DNA of 38,516 nt from Candidatus Amesbacteria bacterium GW2011_GWC1_47_15 (GTDB lineage: Bacteria; Patescibacteriota; Microgenomatia; CAZETR01; Amesbacteraceae). Below are positions 11,748 through 20,288 of this stretch, piece by piece. Position numbers and translations under genes: made by a program. The DNA lies in assembly GCA_001001375.1 (NCBI GenBank), contig LCNU01000006.1, positions 1 to 38,516 of the forward strand. The letters run 5' to 3'. Position 1 is the first letter of the stretch. Every line of letters starts with the position of its first letter. A model generated the notes under the pieces. That model saw nothing but the letters and a program-made list of their open reading frames with translations. It did not search any database and was not told the origin of the DNA.

Positions 11748-12946
11748 AATACAGGTATACTGCCAAAGACTCTTCCGGAAGAACTATCCGCGGGACGGTG
11801 GAAGGGGGATCCCCCAAGGTGGCGGCCGAAGCTCTGAAAAGGGATCAACTATTCCCCATTAATTTCTCGGAAATAAAACCCTTTGTGGATTTTTCGGCAA
11901 TTTTTGAAATATGGGGAAAAGTCAAATATAACGATTTGGCCAATTTTACGCGGCAGCTGTCCACCATGATTACTGCCGGATTACCCCTGACTGATGCATT
12001 AAACCTTTTGAAAGCGCAGTCTCCTCCAGGACTATCCGGGGTGGTAGGATCCCTTCTGACCGACATTCAGGGAGGGCTGTCACTGTCTTCTTCCATGACC
12101 AGACATCCAAGTGTTTTTTCCAAAGTTTATGTGGCGCTGGTAAAAGCTGGGGAAGCTGCAGGAGTGATGGAAAACGTGCTGAATCGGCTGGCGGACAATT
12201 CCGAAAAAACACGGGAATTCACGAGCAAAGTGAAGGGAGCAATGGTCTATCCGGCAATTATCCTAATGGGAATGGTGGGAGTAATGTTTTTGATGATGTG
12301 GCTGGTAATACCGAAAATAACAGACCTTTATGCGGACTTTAATGCAGAATTACCGCTGGCTACCAGGGCGATAATGTGGCTTTCGGATGCCTTTACCACC
12401 TATTGGTGGCTGTGGGGAAGCTTACTGTTTTTGGGGATGTATGGATTAAGGGCGTTTATGGCGACGGAAACGGGTATCCGAAAATGGGACACGCTGAAAT
12501 ATCGGATACCGATAACCGGAGAACTCACCAGACAGGTAATGCTGACGGAACTTAGCCGGACACTATCCCTGCTTATCGGTTCCGGAATTTCCGTGATCGA
12601 TGCTCTGAATATCGTTGCCGATGCTCTGGGCAATGTGATGGTGGAGAAAGATGTCAGACGCATTGCCCGCCAGGTGGAAAAAGGATTTCCCATATCCATT
12701 GCTTTTTCTGAAAGCGAGATTTTCCCGCCGGTGATGGGTCAAATGATCGCTGTGGGCGAAGAAACAGGCAAAATCGATGAAGTTCTGTTCAAACTTTCCA
12801 AATATTTTGAGCTGGAATCCGAGCAAAAGATTAAAGGCTTGACAACCGCAATTGAACCTTTGATACTGATTGTACTGGCGATCGGAGTCGGGTTTTTGAT
12901 GTACGCTGTCGTTATGCCCATATACAGCATTACCAACCAGTTTTAA
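11744..12946 (+). CDS. pilC: Type IV pilus inner membrane protein PilC
   Basis: 400 aa GspF/PilC: FTRQLSTMITAGLPLTDALNLL, MIAVGEETGKIDEVLFKLSKYFE. Confidence 0.96.
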   Translation: MKYRYTAKDSSGRTIRGTVEGGSPKVAAEALKRDQLFPINFSEIKPFVDFSAIFEIWGKVKYNDLANFTRQLSTMITAGLPLTDALNLLKAQSPPGLSGVVGSLLTDIQGGLSLSSSMTRHPSVFSKVYVALVKAGEAAGVMENVLNRLADNSEKTREFTSKVKGAMVYPAIILMGMVGVMFLMMWLVIPKITDLYADFNAELPLATRAIMWLSDAFTTYWWLWGSLLFLGMYGLRAFMATETGIRKWDTLKYRIPITGELTRQVMLTELSRTLSLLIGSGISVIDALNIVADALGNVMVEKDVRRIARQVEKGFPISIAFSESEIFPPVMGQMIAVGEETGKIDEVLFKLSKYFELESEQKIKGLTTAIEPLILIVLAIGVGFLMYAVVMPIYSITNQF

Positions 12947-12950
12947 ATAA

Positions 12951-12985
12951 ATATTCAATGATCGATATTCAATGTTCAATAATCA
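12951..12985. repeat. Heptad array (7-bp period): ATATTCA ATGATCG ATATTCA ATGTTCA ATAATCA
   Basis: Direct reading between pilC stop and pilin copy 1. Confidence 0.75.
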
Positions 12986-13001
12986 AAGGGGGTGAGAGAG
13001 A

Positions 13002-13375
13002 ATGAGAGCATTTAAAAAAGGTTTTACGTTGATTGAACTACTGGTAGTAATCGGCGTCCTGGCAGTAATAGCTGCCGGAGTAGTGGCCTTGATCAATCCC
13101 CAGGACAAGATTGCCCAAGCCAATGACTCTAAAGTCATCAACGACATTGGCCAATACGCAACAGCGCTGCAATCTTACTCTGCCCAAAACAACCTCCGGA
13201 TGCACCTACCGGATATGCGTCTTATGAATATTCAACAACTTCCGGTGCAGACGCCCGGGTATGCGGACAAGTGAAAGCTTTAAAATACACAAGTCAAAAC
13301 TTGAACTGGTGGAAATGGGATTCTGTTTCAGGCAGGGCCTGCGCCGTTTCCGGTTGTGCTGACTCCTGTCCCTGA
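13002..13375 (+). pseudogene. pilA: Type IV pilin copy 1, frame-disrupted near 13194
   Basis: N-term MRAFKKGFTLIELLVVIGVLAVIAAGVVALINPQDKIAQANDSKVINDIGQYATALQSYSAQNN, then the C-term continues in another frame: ..PDAPTGYASYEYSTTSGADARVCGQVKALKYTSQNLNWWKWDSVSGRACAVSGCADSCP*. Confidence 0.8.
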
Positions 13376-13396
13376 TGTCCCGTCAGCGCATAATAT

Positions 13397-13427
13397 AAAA
13401 CACTGCTCCAGACAGGGGCAGTGTTTT
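13397..13427 (+). terminator. Hairpin AAAACACTGC-N11-GCAGTGTTTT between pilin copies
   Basis: 10-bp perfect inverted repeat ending in TTTT, 21 nt after the copy-1 stop. Confidence 0.65.
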
Positions 13428-13477
13428 GGTTACCGGGGATATTGCCGGCAGAAGAGTATGGTGATACTATTTGTATA

Positions 13478-13830
13478 GTGAGAGTATTTAAAAGAGGTTT
13501 TACGTTGATTGAACTACTGGTAGTAATCGGCGTCCTGGCAGTAATAGCCGCCGGAGTAGTGGCCTTGATTAATCCCCAGGACAAGATTGCCCAAGCCAAT
13601 GAGTGGGTATGAAGGCTTTAATTCAGAGCACCGGGGAGCTGACGGTGGCTCCGGATGCGCCTGCCGAGTATGCGCCTTATGAATACACCACTAACGCCGG
13701 TGCGGATGCCCGGATATGCGGACAAGTGAAAGCAAAAAAATATGTCAATCAAGGATGGAACAGATGGAGATGGGATTCTGGTTCTGGCAAGACCTGCGCC
13801 GTAGTCAACTGCGCTGATGCGTGCCCCTGA
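13478..13830 (+). pseudogene. pilA: Type IV pilin copy 2, frame-disrupted near 13602
   Basis: MRVFKRGFTLIELLVVIGVLAVIAAGVVALINPQDKIAQANE then a frame change to ..VGMKALIQSTGELTVAPDAPAEYAPYEYTTNAGADARICGQVKAKKYVNQGWNRWRWDSGSGKTCAVVNCADACP*. Confidence 0.8.
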
Positions 13831-13851
13831 ATTGCAGACGACACATAGCAG

Positions 13852-14646
13852 GTGATACGATCGAAAGCAATGGATTGGATTTTATGGGGAATATACGGAC
13901 TGGCGGCGGGAAGCGCGGCGAACGCGGTAATTGACCGACTACCCCGTGAAGAGTCGTGGTTTGCCGGCAGATCACATTGCGATAAATGCGGGCATACTCT
14001 GGGATGGAAAGACCTGATACCGATGGTTTCATATATCGGGCTTGGGGGAAAGTGCCGGTATTGCCGATCTCCAATCCCCTATCGGAATCTGGTGGTGGAA
14101 TTAGTAACGGCGGGAGGATTCATATTTTTCAGTGTTCAATGTCCAATTTTCAGTGTCCAATGTCCAATGTCCAATGTTCAATCCATCTTATTGGCGGTGA
14201 TGTGGTGGGTAAGCGTGGTGATCGCTTTTATGGATTGGGAAACTCAGATGGTGGCGGAGGCGATGGTGGGGGTGTGGGCAATCCTGGTCATTATTTATCT
14301 TTTGACCATTTATCACTTATCATTTAATTTAATATTTAATTTTTTATTGCCGGGTGCGGCATTGGGAGTAGGCATCATCGGCGGGATATGGGCGGTTTCC
14401 AAGGGAAAGGCTATGGGATTCGGGGATGTGGAAATTGCCGCTGTATTGGGATTTTGGCTGGGTGCAGCAGGAACCCTGGTGGCATTGTGGATGGCGTTTG
14501 TATTGGGTGGATTCGCGGGAGGCTGGCTGCTGGCTGCCGGAAAGCGAAAGCTGAAAAGCCAGATCGCTTTCGGGCCGTTTCTGGTAATCGGAGGATGGAT
14601 GGCATATTGGTGGGGTAAAACCATAATTAATTATTTAACCATTTAA
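13852..14646 (+). CDS. pilD: Prepilin peptidase / leader peptidase (A24)
   Basis: CDKCGHTLGWKDLIPMVSYIGLGGKCRYCRSPIPYRNLVVELVTA; GFGDVEIAAVLGFWLG; multi-TM. Confidence 0.92.
   Translation: MIRSKAMDWILWGIYGLAAGSAANAVIDRLPREESWFAGRSHCDKCGHTLGWKDLIPMVSYIGLGGKCRYCRSPIPYRNLVVELVTAGGFIFFSVQCPIFSVQCPMSNVQSILLAVMWWVSVVIAFMDWETQMVAEAMVGVWAILVIIYLLTIYHLSFNLIFNFLLPGAALGVGIIGGIWAVSKGKAMGFGDVEIAAVLGFWLGAAGTLVALWMAFVLGGFAGGWLLAAGKRKLKSQIAFGPFLVIGGWMAYWWGKTIINYLTI
14125..14180. repeat. Eight-unit heptad array (consensus RTGTYCA) inside pilD
   Basis: TTTTTCA GTGTTCA ATGTCCA ATTTTCA GTGTCCA ATGTCCA ATGTCCA ATGTTCA; encodes FSVQCPIFSVQCPMSNVQS. Confidence 0.9.
14300..14341. repeat. AT-rich heptad-like array inside pilD
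   Basis: TTTTGAC CATTTAT CACTTAT CATTTAA TTTAATA TTTAATT. Confidence 0.55.
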
Positions 14647-14662
14647 AATTTATCATCAATGA
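14621..14662. repeat. Heptad-like array spanning the pilD stop and the next start codon
   Basis: CCATAAT TAATTAT TTAACCA TTTAAAA TTTATCA TCAATGA. Confidence 0.55.
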
Positions 14663-15147
14663 TATTGGAGAAATTTTCGATTTTTAACTGGAAAAAAAAT
14701 GAACTGGTTTTTGTAATAGGGACGGTAGCGGGTATAATGCTTATTTCCTCATGGCAGTTAGCTATAGGAGGGATGAAAACGCGGGACGCCCAAAGGAAAG
14801 CAGATACTGAGCTGGTGGCCAGAGCCTTGGGGCGGTATTTTTCCGATTACGCTCACTTTCCCCCGGAAGAAAACGGAAGGATTGTCAGCTGCGGAAGAGA
14901 GGGACAAGAAATCTGTGAATGGGGGGAAGGACCGATGATTGATCAGGACAACGTCCAATACCTGCCGAAAATACCCCGGGATCCATGGGCGGAGAAAGGC
15001 TGGACATATGTGTATAAAACGGATGACTCAGGGCAGAATTTTACTATTTACAGCGGACTGGAATACAGAAGAGACAAACAGGAAAAGACGGGTTTGACAG
15101 AAAAGTGCTCAGAACGTGTACAATGTAAGTGGTTCGTCAAGAATTAA
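14659..15147 (+). CDS. Pilin-like protein lacking a recognisable prepilin cleavage motif
   Basis: N-terminal TM then TRDAQRKADTELVARALGRYFSDYAHFPP...YLPKIPRDPWAEKGWTYVY as in pseudopilins, but no G-F-x-x-x-E motif. Confidence 0.7.
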   Translation: MILEKFSIFNWKKNELVFVIGTVAGIMLISSWQLAIGGMKTRDAQRKADTELVARALGRYFSDYAHFPPEENGRIVSCGREGQEICEWGEGPMIDQDNVQYLPKIPRDPWAEKGWTYVYKTDDSGQNFTIYSGLEYRRDKQEKTGLTEKCSERVQCKWFVKN

Positions 15148-15153
15148 CTTTCT

Positions 15154-15181
15154 ATAATCCAATAATCAATGTTCAATGTTC
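15154..15181. repeat. Heptad array ATAATCC AATAATC AATGTTC AATGTTC (supplies the next gene's ATG)
   Basis: Direct reading. Confidence 0.75.
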
Positions 15182-15669
15182 CTGCCCGGAAGAAGAAAGA
15201 CGGTTTTTCGTTGATTGAACTGGTGGTGGCGATGGGGGTGATGATGGTGCTGTCTGCAGGGGTAATGTCGCAAATCGGCAGTGGCTCGCAGAAATACGGC
15301 CGCGACACAAGACGCAAGTCCGATCTTTCCAGTGTGGCATCGTCCCTTGAAATATACCGGAATGATAATTCCGGTTATCCTCCCTGTGCCCCGGTGGGAG
15401 CGGGATGTGAAGTAAATTCAGCTTCCATACCCGGATTGGCAAATTATTTGAATTCCTGGCCGACAGATCCTTTGGGTGCGACCAGTCGTGTTTATAGTTA
15501 CCGTCCGTTTGACTCGGGCGGCGGAAACTGCAACGGATCTGCTTCGGACAGATGTGTCACCTACACTCTTTGTACGGCGCTGGAGAAAGTGACGACTCCG
15601 GTGTCTGCAACACCGGCATGCAGAAGCTGTGGTACGTTTACCTGTAGTTTCAGGTTGACCAACCCCTGA
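15169..15669 (+). CDS. Type IV pilin-like / pseudopilin
   Basis: KKKDGFSLIELVVAMGVMMVLSAGVMSQ prepilin motif; DTRRKSDLSSVASSLEIYRNDNSGYPP. Confidence 0.85.
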   Translation: MFNVPARKKKDGFSLIELVVAMGVMMVLSAGVMSQIGSGSQKYGRDTRRKSDLSSVASSLEIYRNDNSGYPPCAPVGAGCEVNSASIPGLANYLNSWPTDPLGATSRVYSYRPFDSGGGNCNGSASDRCVTYTLCTALEKVTTPVSATPACRSCGTFTCSFRLTNP

Positions 15670-15674
15670 AAGAG

Positions 15675-16205
15675 ATGAAAAGAGCCGGTTTTACCCTCCT
15701 GGAAATCCTTTTAGCAATGGCTTTGATCACTTTGGGCATAGGTTGGGGTATGACAAATTTCCGCAGGGCAACCCGGGTACAGGAGCTTGACTCTTCAACT
15801 AAAAGACTGCTGCAGACTTTCTCCACCGCAAGGGCACACGCGCTATCCGGCAACAAAAATTGTGAAGCATGCGGGGCGGCCGGAGGGGTATGCGGAAACG
15901 GGGATAAAATGCTCACCGGGTGGCAGGTAAGTGTAAATATAAACGATCCGTCTTTCGTTTTGAACGGCTATTGTGAAACAGTGAATTTTACAAACAGACT
16001 GGCCGAAACAATACCGGCGAATATCACTCTGACCTCAGTGCCTGCCAGAAGCTCCATAGCGGTGATTTTTAAGCCGCTAAATCAGGGAGCGGATTTCCAA
16101 TCAACCCCGACCATAGTCGACCAGCAGGTGGCATTCATCCTGAGGGACCCGGTACTCAATTTATCCCGAACTGTTACCGTCTACAGATCAGGAGAAGTCA
16201 AATGA
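15675..16205 (+). CDS. Prepilin-like protein (GspH/FimT-like)
   Basis: MKRAGFTLLEILLAMALITLGIGWGM. Confidence 0.8.
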   Translation: MKRAGFTLLEILLAMALITLGIGWGMTNFRRATRVQELDSSTKRLLQTFSTARAHALSGNKNCEACGAAGGVCGNGDKMLTGWQVSVNINDPSFVLNGYCETVNFTNRLAETIPANITLTSVPARSSIAVIFKPLNQGADFQSTPTIVDQQVAFILRDPVLNLSRTVTVYRSGEVK

Positions 16206-16651
16206 AAAATTTAAAAAACGTAACAGGACAAATGATTATTGAAGTAGTCATAGCTTTCGCTGTAGTGGCTGTAGCTTTGGCCGGATTGGTTCAGATTGCG
16301 ACCCGGTCTACCACAAATTCCGGAGCCGCCAAACGCCAGGCTGTGGCCACCGCACATGCGACCAAGCCACTGGAATTTCTGGAGGGAGAGAAAGAAATAT
16401 TAGGATGGGAAGCGTTTAAGGCCACCTATAATGGCAACAAGTGTTTTGACGGAGTGGCCATTTTTAATTTTGCCAGCTGTGCCATTACCGGGACGGAGTA
16501 TACCAGTACATTGGGATTTACCAACAGCAGTACCATTCCTACGGGCGGAGGCTATCCGGTAGAGCAAATTACCATTGTGTCCCAGGTTACCTGGCGTGAA
16601 GGTTCGAATACGCTGAAATCGGTTCAGACAAAAGTTTTTACGAGATACTAA
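16202..16651 (+). CDS. Prepilin-like protein (GspI/PilV-like)
   Basis: NVTGQMIIEVVIAFAVVAVALAGLVQIATR. Confidence 0.7.
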   Translation: MKNLKNVTGQMIIEVVIAFAVVAVALAGLVQIATRSTTNSGAAKRQAVATAHATKPLEFLEGEKEILGWEAFKATYNGNKCFDGVAIFNFASCAITGTEYTSTLGFTNSSTIPTGGGYPVEQITIVSQVTWREGSNTLKSVQTKVFTRY

Positions 16652-16656
16652 TATTA

Positions 16657-17163
16657 ATGTTCAAGAAAAAAAAAGGTTTTACATTAATTGAGGTGATTGT
16701 TTCTTTTTCGCTGTTTACCCTGGTAGTGATGGCGGCGAATGTGATGTTGTTTTCTACTTTCCGCAGTGCCAGAAAAGCAGCTACGGTATCGGAAGTAAAT
16801 AATGAAGGAGCTTATGTGATGAATTCGATGATTTCGCTTCTGAGGTATTCGAGAGATATAGTCTGCACAACGGCCACGAGACTGGACATATCTGCCTCGG
16901 ACGGGGGGATATTTCATTATGAGCTTTCCGGAAACCGGATAGCATCCACCAGCGCTCTGAGCTCCAGCTATTTGACATCAGACCAGGTATCCGTGCAACT
17001 ACCCGCCGAATGCGGCGGCAGGTTTTTTACCTGCAGTGCCAACAGCAGATCCGTGGATATCTGCTATGCCCTGGAGAAAGTGTCTTATACGGATGTGACG
17101 GACCGGGCTTCATCTCAAACGAACGGAATTTTGTTCAGGTCTACGGTAACTCTGAGAAATTGA
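16657..17163 (+). CDS. Prepilin-like protein (GspJ/PilW-like)
   Basis: KKKGFTLIEVIVSFSLFTLVVMAANVMLFSTFRSARKAATVSEVNNEG. Confidence 0.8.
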   Translation: MFKKKKGFTLIEVIVSFSLFTLVVMAANVMLFSTFRSARKAATVSEVNNEGAYVMNSMISLLRYSRDIVCTTATRLDISASDGGIFHYELSGNRIASTSALSSSYLTSDQVSVQLPAECGGRFFTCSANSRSVDICYALEKVSYTDVTDRASSQTNGILFRSTVTLRN

Positions 17164-17171
17164 TGAGAAAG

Positions 17172-17201
17172 TTGACATAAATCCGTCGACACACGCATAA
17201 T
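17172..17201 (+). promoter_or_regulatory. Sigma70-like promoter TTGACA-18-CATAAT, 6 nt before a GTG start
   Basis: Direct reading. Confidence 0.65.
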
Positions 17202-17207
17202 AAAAGC

Positions 17208-17993
17208 GTGAGAAAACTGAAGCGGTTATACCGGGGACAGGCGCTGGTAATAGTGCTCCTGATCGTGGGAGTGGGTTTGACTGTCGGCCTGGCGATAATT
17301 TCCAGAAGCGTAACTGAAGTAAACGTAACTACCGTCCAGGAAGAGTCCGCAAGGGCTTTGGAGGCAGCTGAGGCCGGAGTAGAACAGGCGTTCGGCGGTT
17401 TGATCGCAGGCTCGGGCGGTACTGGCACCCTCCCCTCCTCCAACGCAACATTCAATGTCGCAAACAGCAACATCGGCGCCGGGACTGTATATGAGGTGCC
17501 GTTTGTGGTGGACCAGGGTGACGCAGCGACGGTGGATATGACCGGATATTCCGGGAATAATGTACGGATATGTTGGGGGAAAAACAGCGAACAGACAGGT
17601 GTGGAAGTAATACTATACTTCGACCCCGGATCGGGTTTAATTAGTTCGGGAAGAGGAGGCTATGATCCCCAGGGAAGATGGAATTTTATGGTATCCGATA
17701 CAGGAAACTGCGGAACGATGGGATATACATATTCTAAACTCGTCGATTTGAGCGAATTGGGCATGACTTCCGGTACACCATTGTTTTTGAGGATAAGGCC
17801 TGTGTTTAATTCTACACCTGTCAGATTAGCGGTGGTGGCAGTAGGCAGCTCCTTTCCGGTGCAGGGTACGGAAATCCAGTCTACCGGCCAAGCCGGAAAC
17901 GCCAGCCAGAGGATAAAGGCAACCGCAGCAAATCCTGACCTGCCGGCGATATTTGATAACGCGGTATTTTCGGGGAGCAGCCTTATTAAGTAA
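17208..17993 (+). CDS. PilX-like pilus assembly protein
   Basis: RGQALVIVLLIVGVGLTVGLAIISRSVTEVNVTTVQEESARALEAAEAGVEQA. Confidence 0.7.
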   Translation: MRKLKRLYRGQALVIVLLIVGVGLTVGLAIISRSVTEVNVTTVQEESARALEAAEAGVEQAFGGLIAGSGGTGTLPSSNATFNVANSNIGAGTVYEVPFVVDQGDAATVDMTGYSGNNVRICWGKNSEQTGVEVILYFDPGSGLISSGRGGYDPQGRWNFMVSDTGNCGTMGYTYSKLVDLSELGMTSGTPLFLRIRPVFNSTPVRLAVVAVGSSFPVQGTEIQSTGQAGNASQRIKATAANPDLPAIFDNAVFSGSSLIK

Positions 17994-18039
17994 TACTTAA
18001 TACTTAATGTTTAATGTTTAGCAATTAACGTTTAAAATA
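17991..18039. repeat. Heptad array TAATACT TAATACT TAATGTT TAATGTT TAGCAAT TAACGTT TAAAATA
   Basis: Direct reading; overlaps the stop codon of the PilX-like gene, upstream of pilM. Confidence 0.85.
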
Positions 18040-18044
18040 TATAA

Positions 18045-19067
18045 ATGACTGCCCTGCCCAAGCTAGGGATTGATATCGGTACGGCCTCCATTAAGCTGGT
18101 TGAACTTTTCCCTGTGGGAAAAGGTAAGTGGAAATTGGGAGCGATAGGCAGCGAAATCACTCCCCCGGGGGGTGTATTGGGTAACCAGAATAACCTGGGA
18201 GTAATAGCCGCAGCTGTAGGGAAGACAGTAAAAGAATCCGGTGCCAAAAACAGGCGGGTAGCGGCTGCCCTACCCGAAGAACAAGTATCTTCCCATGTGG
18301 TGGAAATTCCCCTGATGAGCGATGAGGAAGTCAAACAAGCGCTGCAGTGGCAGGTGGAACAATACATTCCCATACCGGCCGACAAAGCGGTATGGAGCCA
18401 TGAAATAATCAGAAGGGATGAAGCCGGCGGAGGGATGGAGGTTTTATTGGTTGCGGCAGCCAAAAACCTGGTTGATTCCTTTGTAAGGGTGTTTGATATG
18501 GCTGGTTTGGAGGTGGTAGCTTTGGAAACGGAACTAATGGCCACAGCCAGGGCGGTTGTCCCTGCCGATGTCCCGCTGTCGATGATCGTGGATATCGGAG
18601 CCAAAAGCACAGATTTGGGAATTGTCAGAGCGGGACAAATGGTTTTTGCCCGGACTATTCCGACTGCCGGCGAGGCTTTCACCAGGGCGATTGAAGCAGC
18701 TTTGGGGCTGGCTTCGGGGCAGGCTGAAGAATACAAAAGGACTTATGGGTTTGATACACAGAAAATGCAGGGAAAAATCACAGAGGCCATGAAACCGGTG
18801 ATGAATGTAATTACAGCCGAGGTGAGAAAAACCGGTGATTTTTATATGTCCAAACACCGGGGGGAGCAGGTAAAGCTGGTAACCTTATCCGGCGGGGTAG
18901 CGCTGGTTCCGGAAGTAGTGAATGTGCTTTCAGGGCTTTTGGGAATGGAGGTAGCTGTGGGAAACCCCTTTAACAGAATAGAAATGGATAAAAATAAAAC
19001 TTCTCAGCTGTTGGGATTAGGCCCTTTTTATGCTGTAGCTGCCGGCCTGGCGATGAGAACTTCATGA
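18045..19067 (+). CDS. pilM: Type IV pilus assembly protein PilM
   Basis: LGIDIGTASIKLVEL, VDIGAKSTDLGIV, VTLSGGVALVPEV. Confidence 0.93.
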   Translation: MTALPKLGIDIGTASIKLVELFPVGKGKWKLGAIGSEITPPGGVLGNQNNLGVIAAAVGKTVKESGAKNRRVAAALPEEQVSSHVVEIPLMSDEEVKQALQWQVEQYIPIPADKAVWSHEIIRRDEAGGGMEVLLVAAAKNLVDSFVRVFDMAGLEVVALETELMATARAVVPADVPLSMIVDIGAKSTDLGIVRAGQMVFARTIPTAGEAFTRAIEAALGLASGQAEEYKRTYGFDTQKMQGKITEAMKPVMNVITAEVRKTGDFYMSKHRGEQVKLVTLSGGVALVPEVVNVLSGLLGMEVAVGNPFNRIEMDKNKTSQLLGLGPFYAVAAGLAMRTS

Positions 19068-19582
19068 GTACTATTAATTTTCTGATCCACCGGAGAGAAG
19101 AGCGAGAAAAGATAGCGGCTATCAGGAGGACAGTGGTAGCAGTTACGACAGCGGTTTTGGTGGCATATGTGGTATTTGCCTGCGGACTTTTAGGGTGGTG
19201 GTGGTATTGGGTAGGAAAGGACCAGAAAACTTCAGCTGAGGTAAGCCAGCTGCTATCCCAGACAGGAAAACTGTCTGAAAATGAAGTGATGATAAGAAAA
19301 CTGGCCCAACGCAGTACTGCGGTAAAAGGATTTTTAACAAACCGCGGGCGGGTGTCCGAGAGGGCGAAATATCTGATCCAGCCAGGCGTGCAGATAGTCA
19401 GGTGGAACTATACAGGTACAGAGAAGGAAGAAGTGGAAATATCCGTGGAAAATCCAGCCGATATCGACCTTTTTGTTCGGAAAGCGTCAGAGGGGAGAAA
19501 AGGATCTTATATGGATAAGATAATCTGGGATAAAGAAAAAGGGTGGAGCGCGGTCATAGTGTTAGCTGACGGTGCCAAATGA
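19064..19582 (+). CDS. pilN: PilN-like protein
   Basis: Position after pilM, N-terminal TM, INFLIHRREERE motif. Confidence 0.7.
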   Translation: MSTINFLIHRREEREKIAAIRRTVVAVTTAVLVAYVVFACGLLGWWWYWVGKDQKTSAEVSQLLSQTGKLSENEVMIRKLAQRSTAVKGFLTNRGRVSERAKYLIQPGVQIVRWNYTGTEKEEVEISVENPADIDLFVRKASEGRKGSYMDKIIWDKEKGWSAVIVLADGAK

Positions 19583-20288
19583 TTTTATGAACGATATTGC
19601 CTGGAGAAAATGGACATGGGTAATATATCCGCTGTTTGCCGGCTTGGTTATTCTTTCGAGCGTTAAATATTTAACAGGCAGCGGACAGGGTAATTTGTCA
19701 CAATTGTTTGAAAGACAGAAAAAGGTAGAATCCCAGTCGGATAAAGCGACCCGGCTGAGAGCCAAGCTAGCCCAGTTGAAGGAACTGGATACGAACCTGG
19801 CTATTGAAGATTTGAGTCTGATGGTGAAGGCTGTGCCCCCGGCGAAGAGAGCCTGGCTGACCGGATCCGAGCTTTCCACGGCCGGCCTGGAATTGGGCAT
19901 CGATCTTGAGGAGTATAAAGGCGAAGGAGGTGAAGTGAAAGAGGCTAGCGAGTCAGCTAAAAACAATTTCGCTGACAAGGACATGGTGCTGCAAGCCGCA
20001 TTTACGGTGAACGATATCAGCCAACTGGCTCAACTTCTGGAAAAGCTGGAAACAAAAATGCCGCTTATGAAAATCAGGACAGTCGATTTTGGCCGGGGAG
20101 GGGCGGAGATAAAAGTGGAGGGGGCCTGGGCGCCGTGGTCCAAAATACCCGCAGAATCCGAACTATTAACCTTGCCGGAATATAAATCAACGGTCAGCGA
20201 GATGAGGAGTATTTTGAGGCTGTTTTCTTCCCTACCGGAGACAGTTCCCTACAGCGGGGAGAGTCAGGACATTACGAATCCTTTTTAA
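19572..20288 (+). CDS. pilO: PilO-like protein
   Basis: Position after pilN, single TM plus coiled-coil. Confidence 0.65.
   Translation: MPNDFMNDIAWRKWTWVIYPLFAGLVILSSVKYLTGSGQGNLSQLFERQKKVESQSDKATRLRAKLAQLKELDTNLAIEDLSLMVKAVPPAKRAWLTGSELSTAGLELGIDLEEYKGEGGEVKEASESAKNNFADKDMVLQAAFTVNDISQLAQLLEKLETKMPLMKIRTVDFGRGGAEIKVEGAWAPWSKIPAESELLTLPEYKSTVSEMRSILRLFSSLPETVPYSGESQDITNPF

Noticed and set aside
13002-13830. Diversity-generating retroelement acting on pilin
   Set aside because: No reverse transcriptase, no template repeat and no adenine-biased substitutions between the two copies; the differences are indels and general divergence.
12951-18039. CRISPR array interpretation of the heptad repeats
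   Set aside because: No spacer-like unique segments, unit is only 7 bp, no cas genes in the window.
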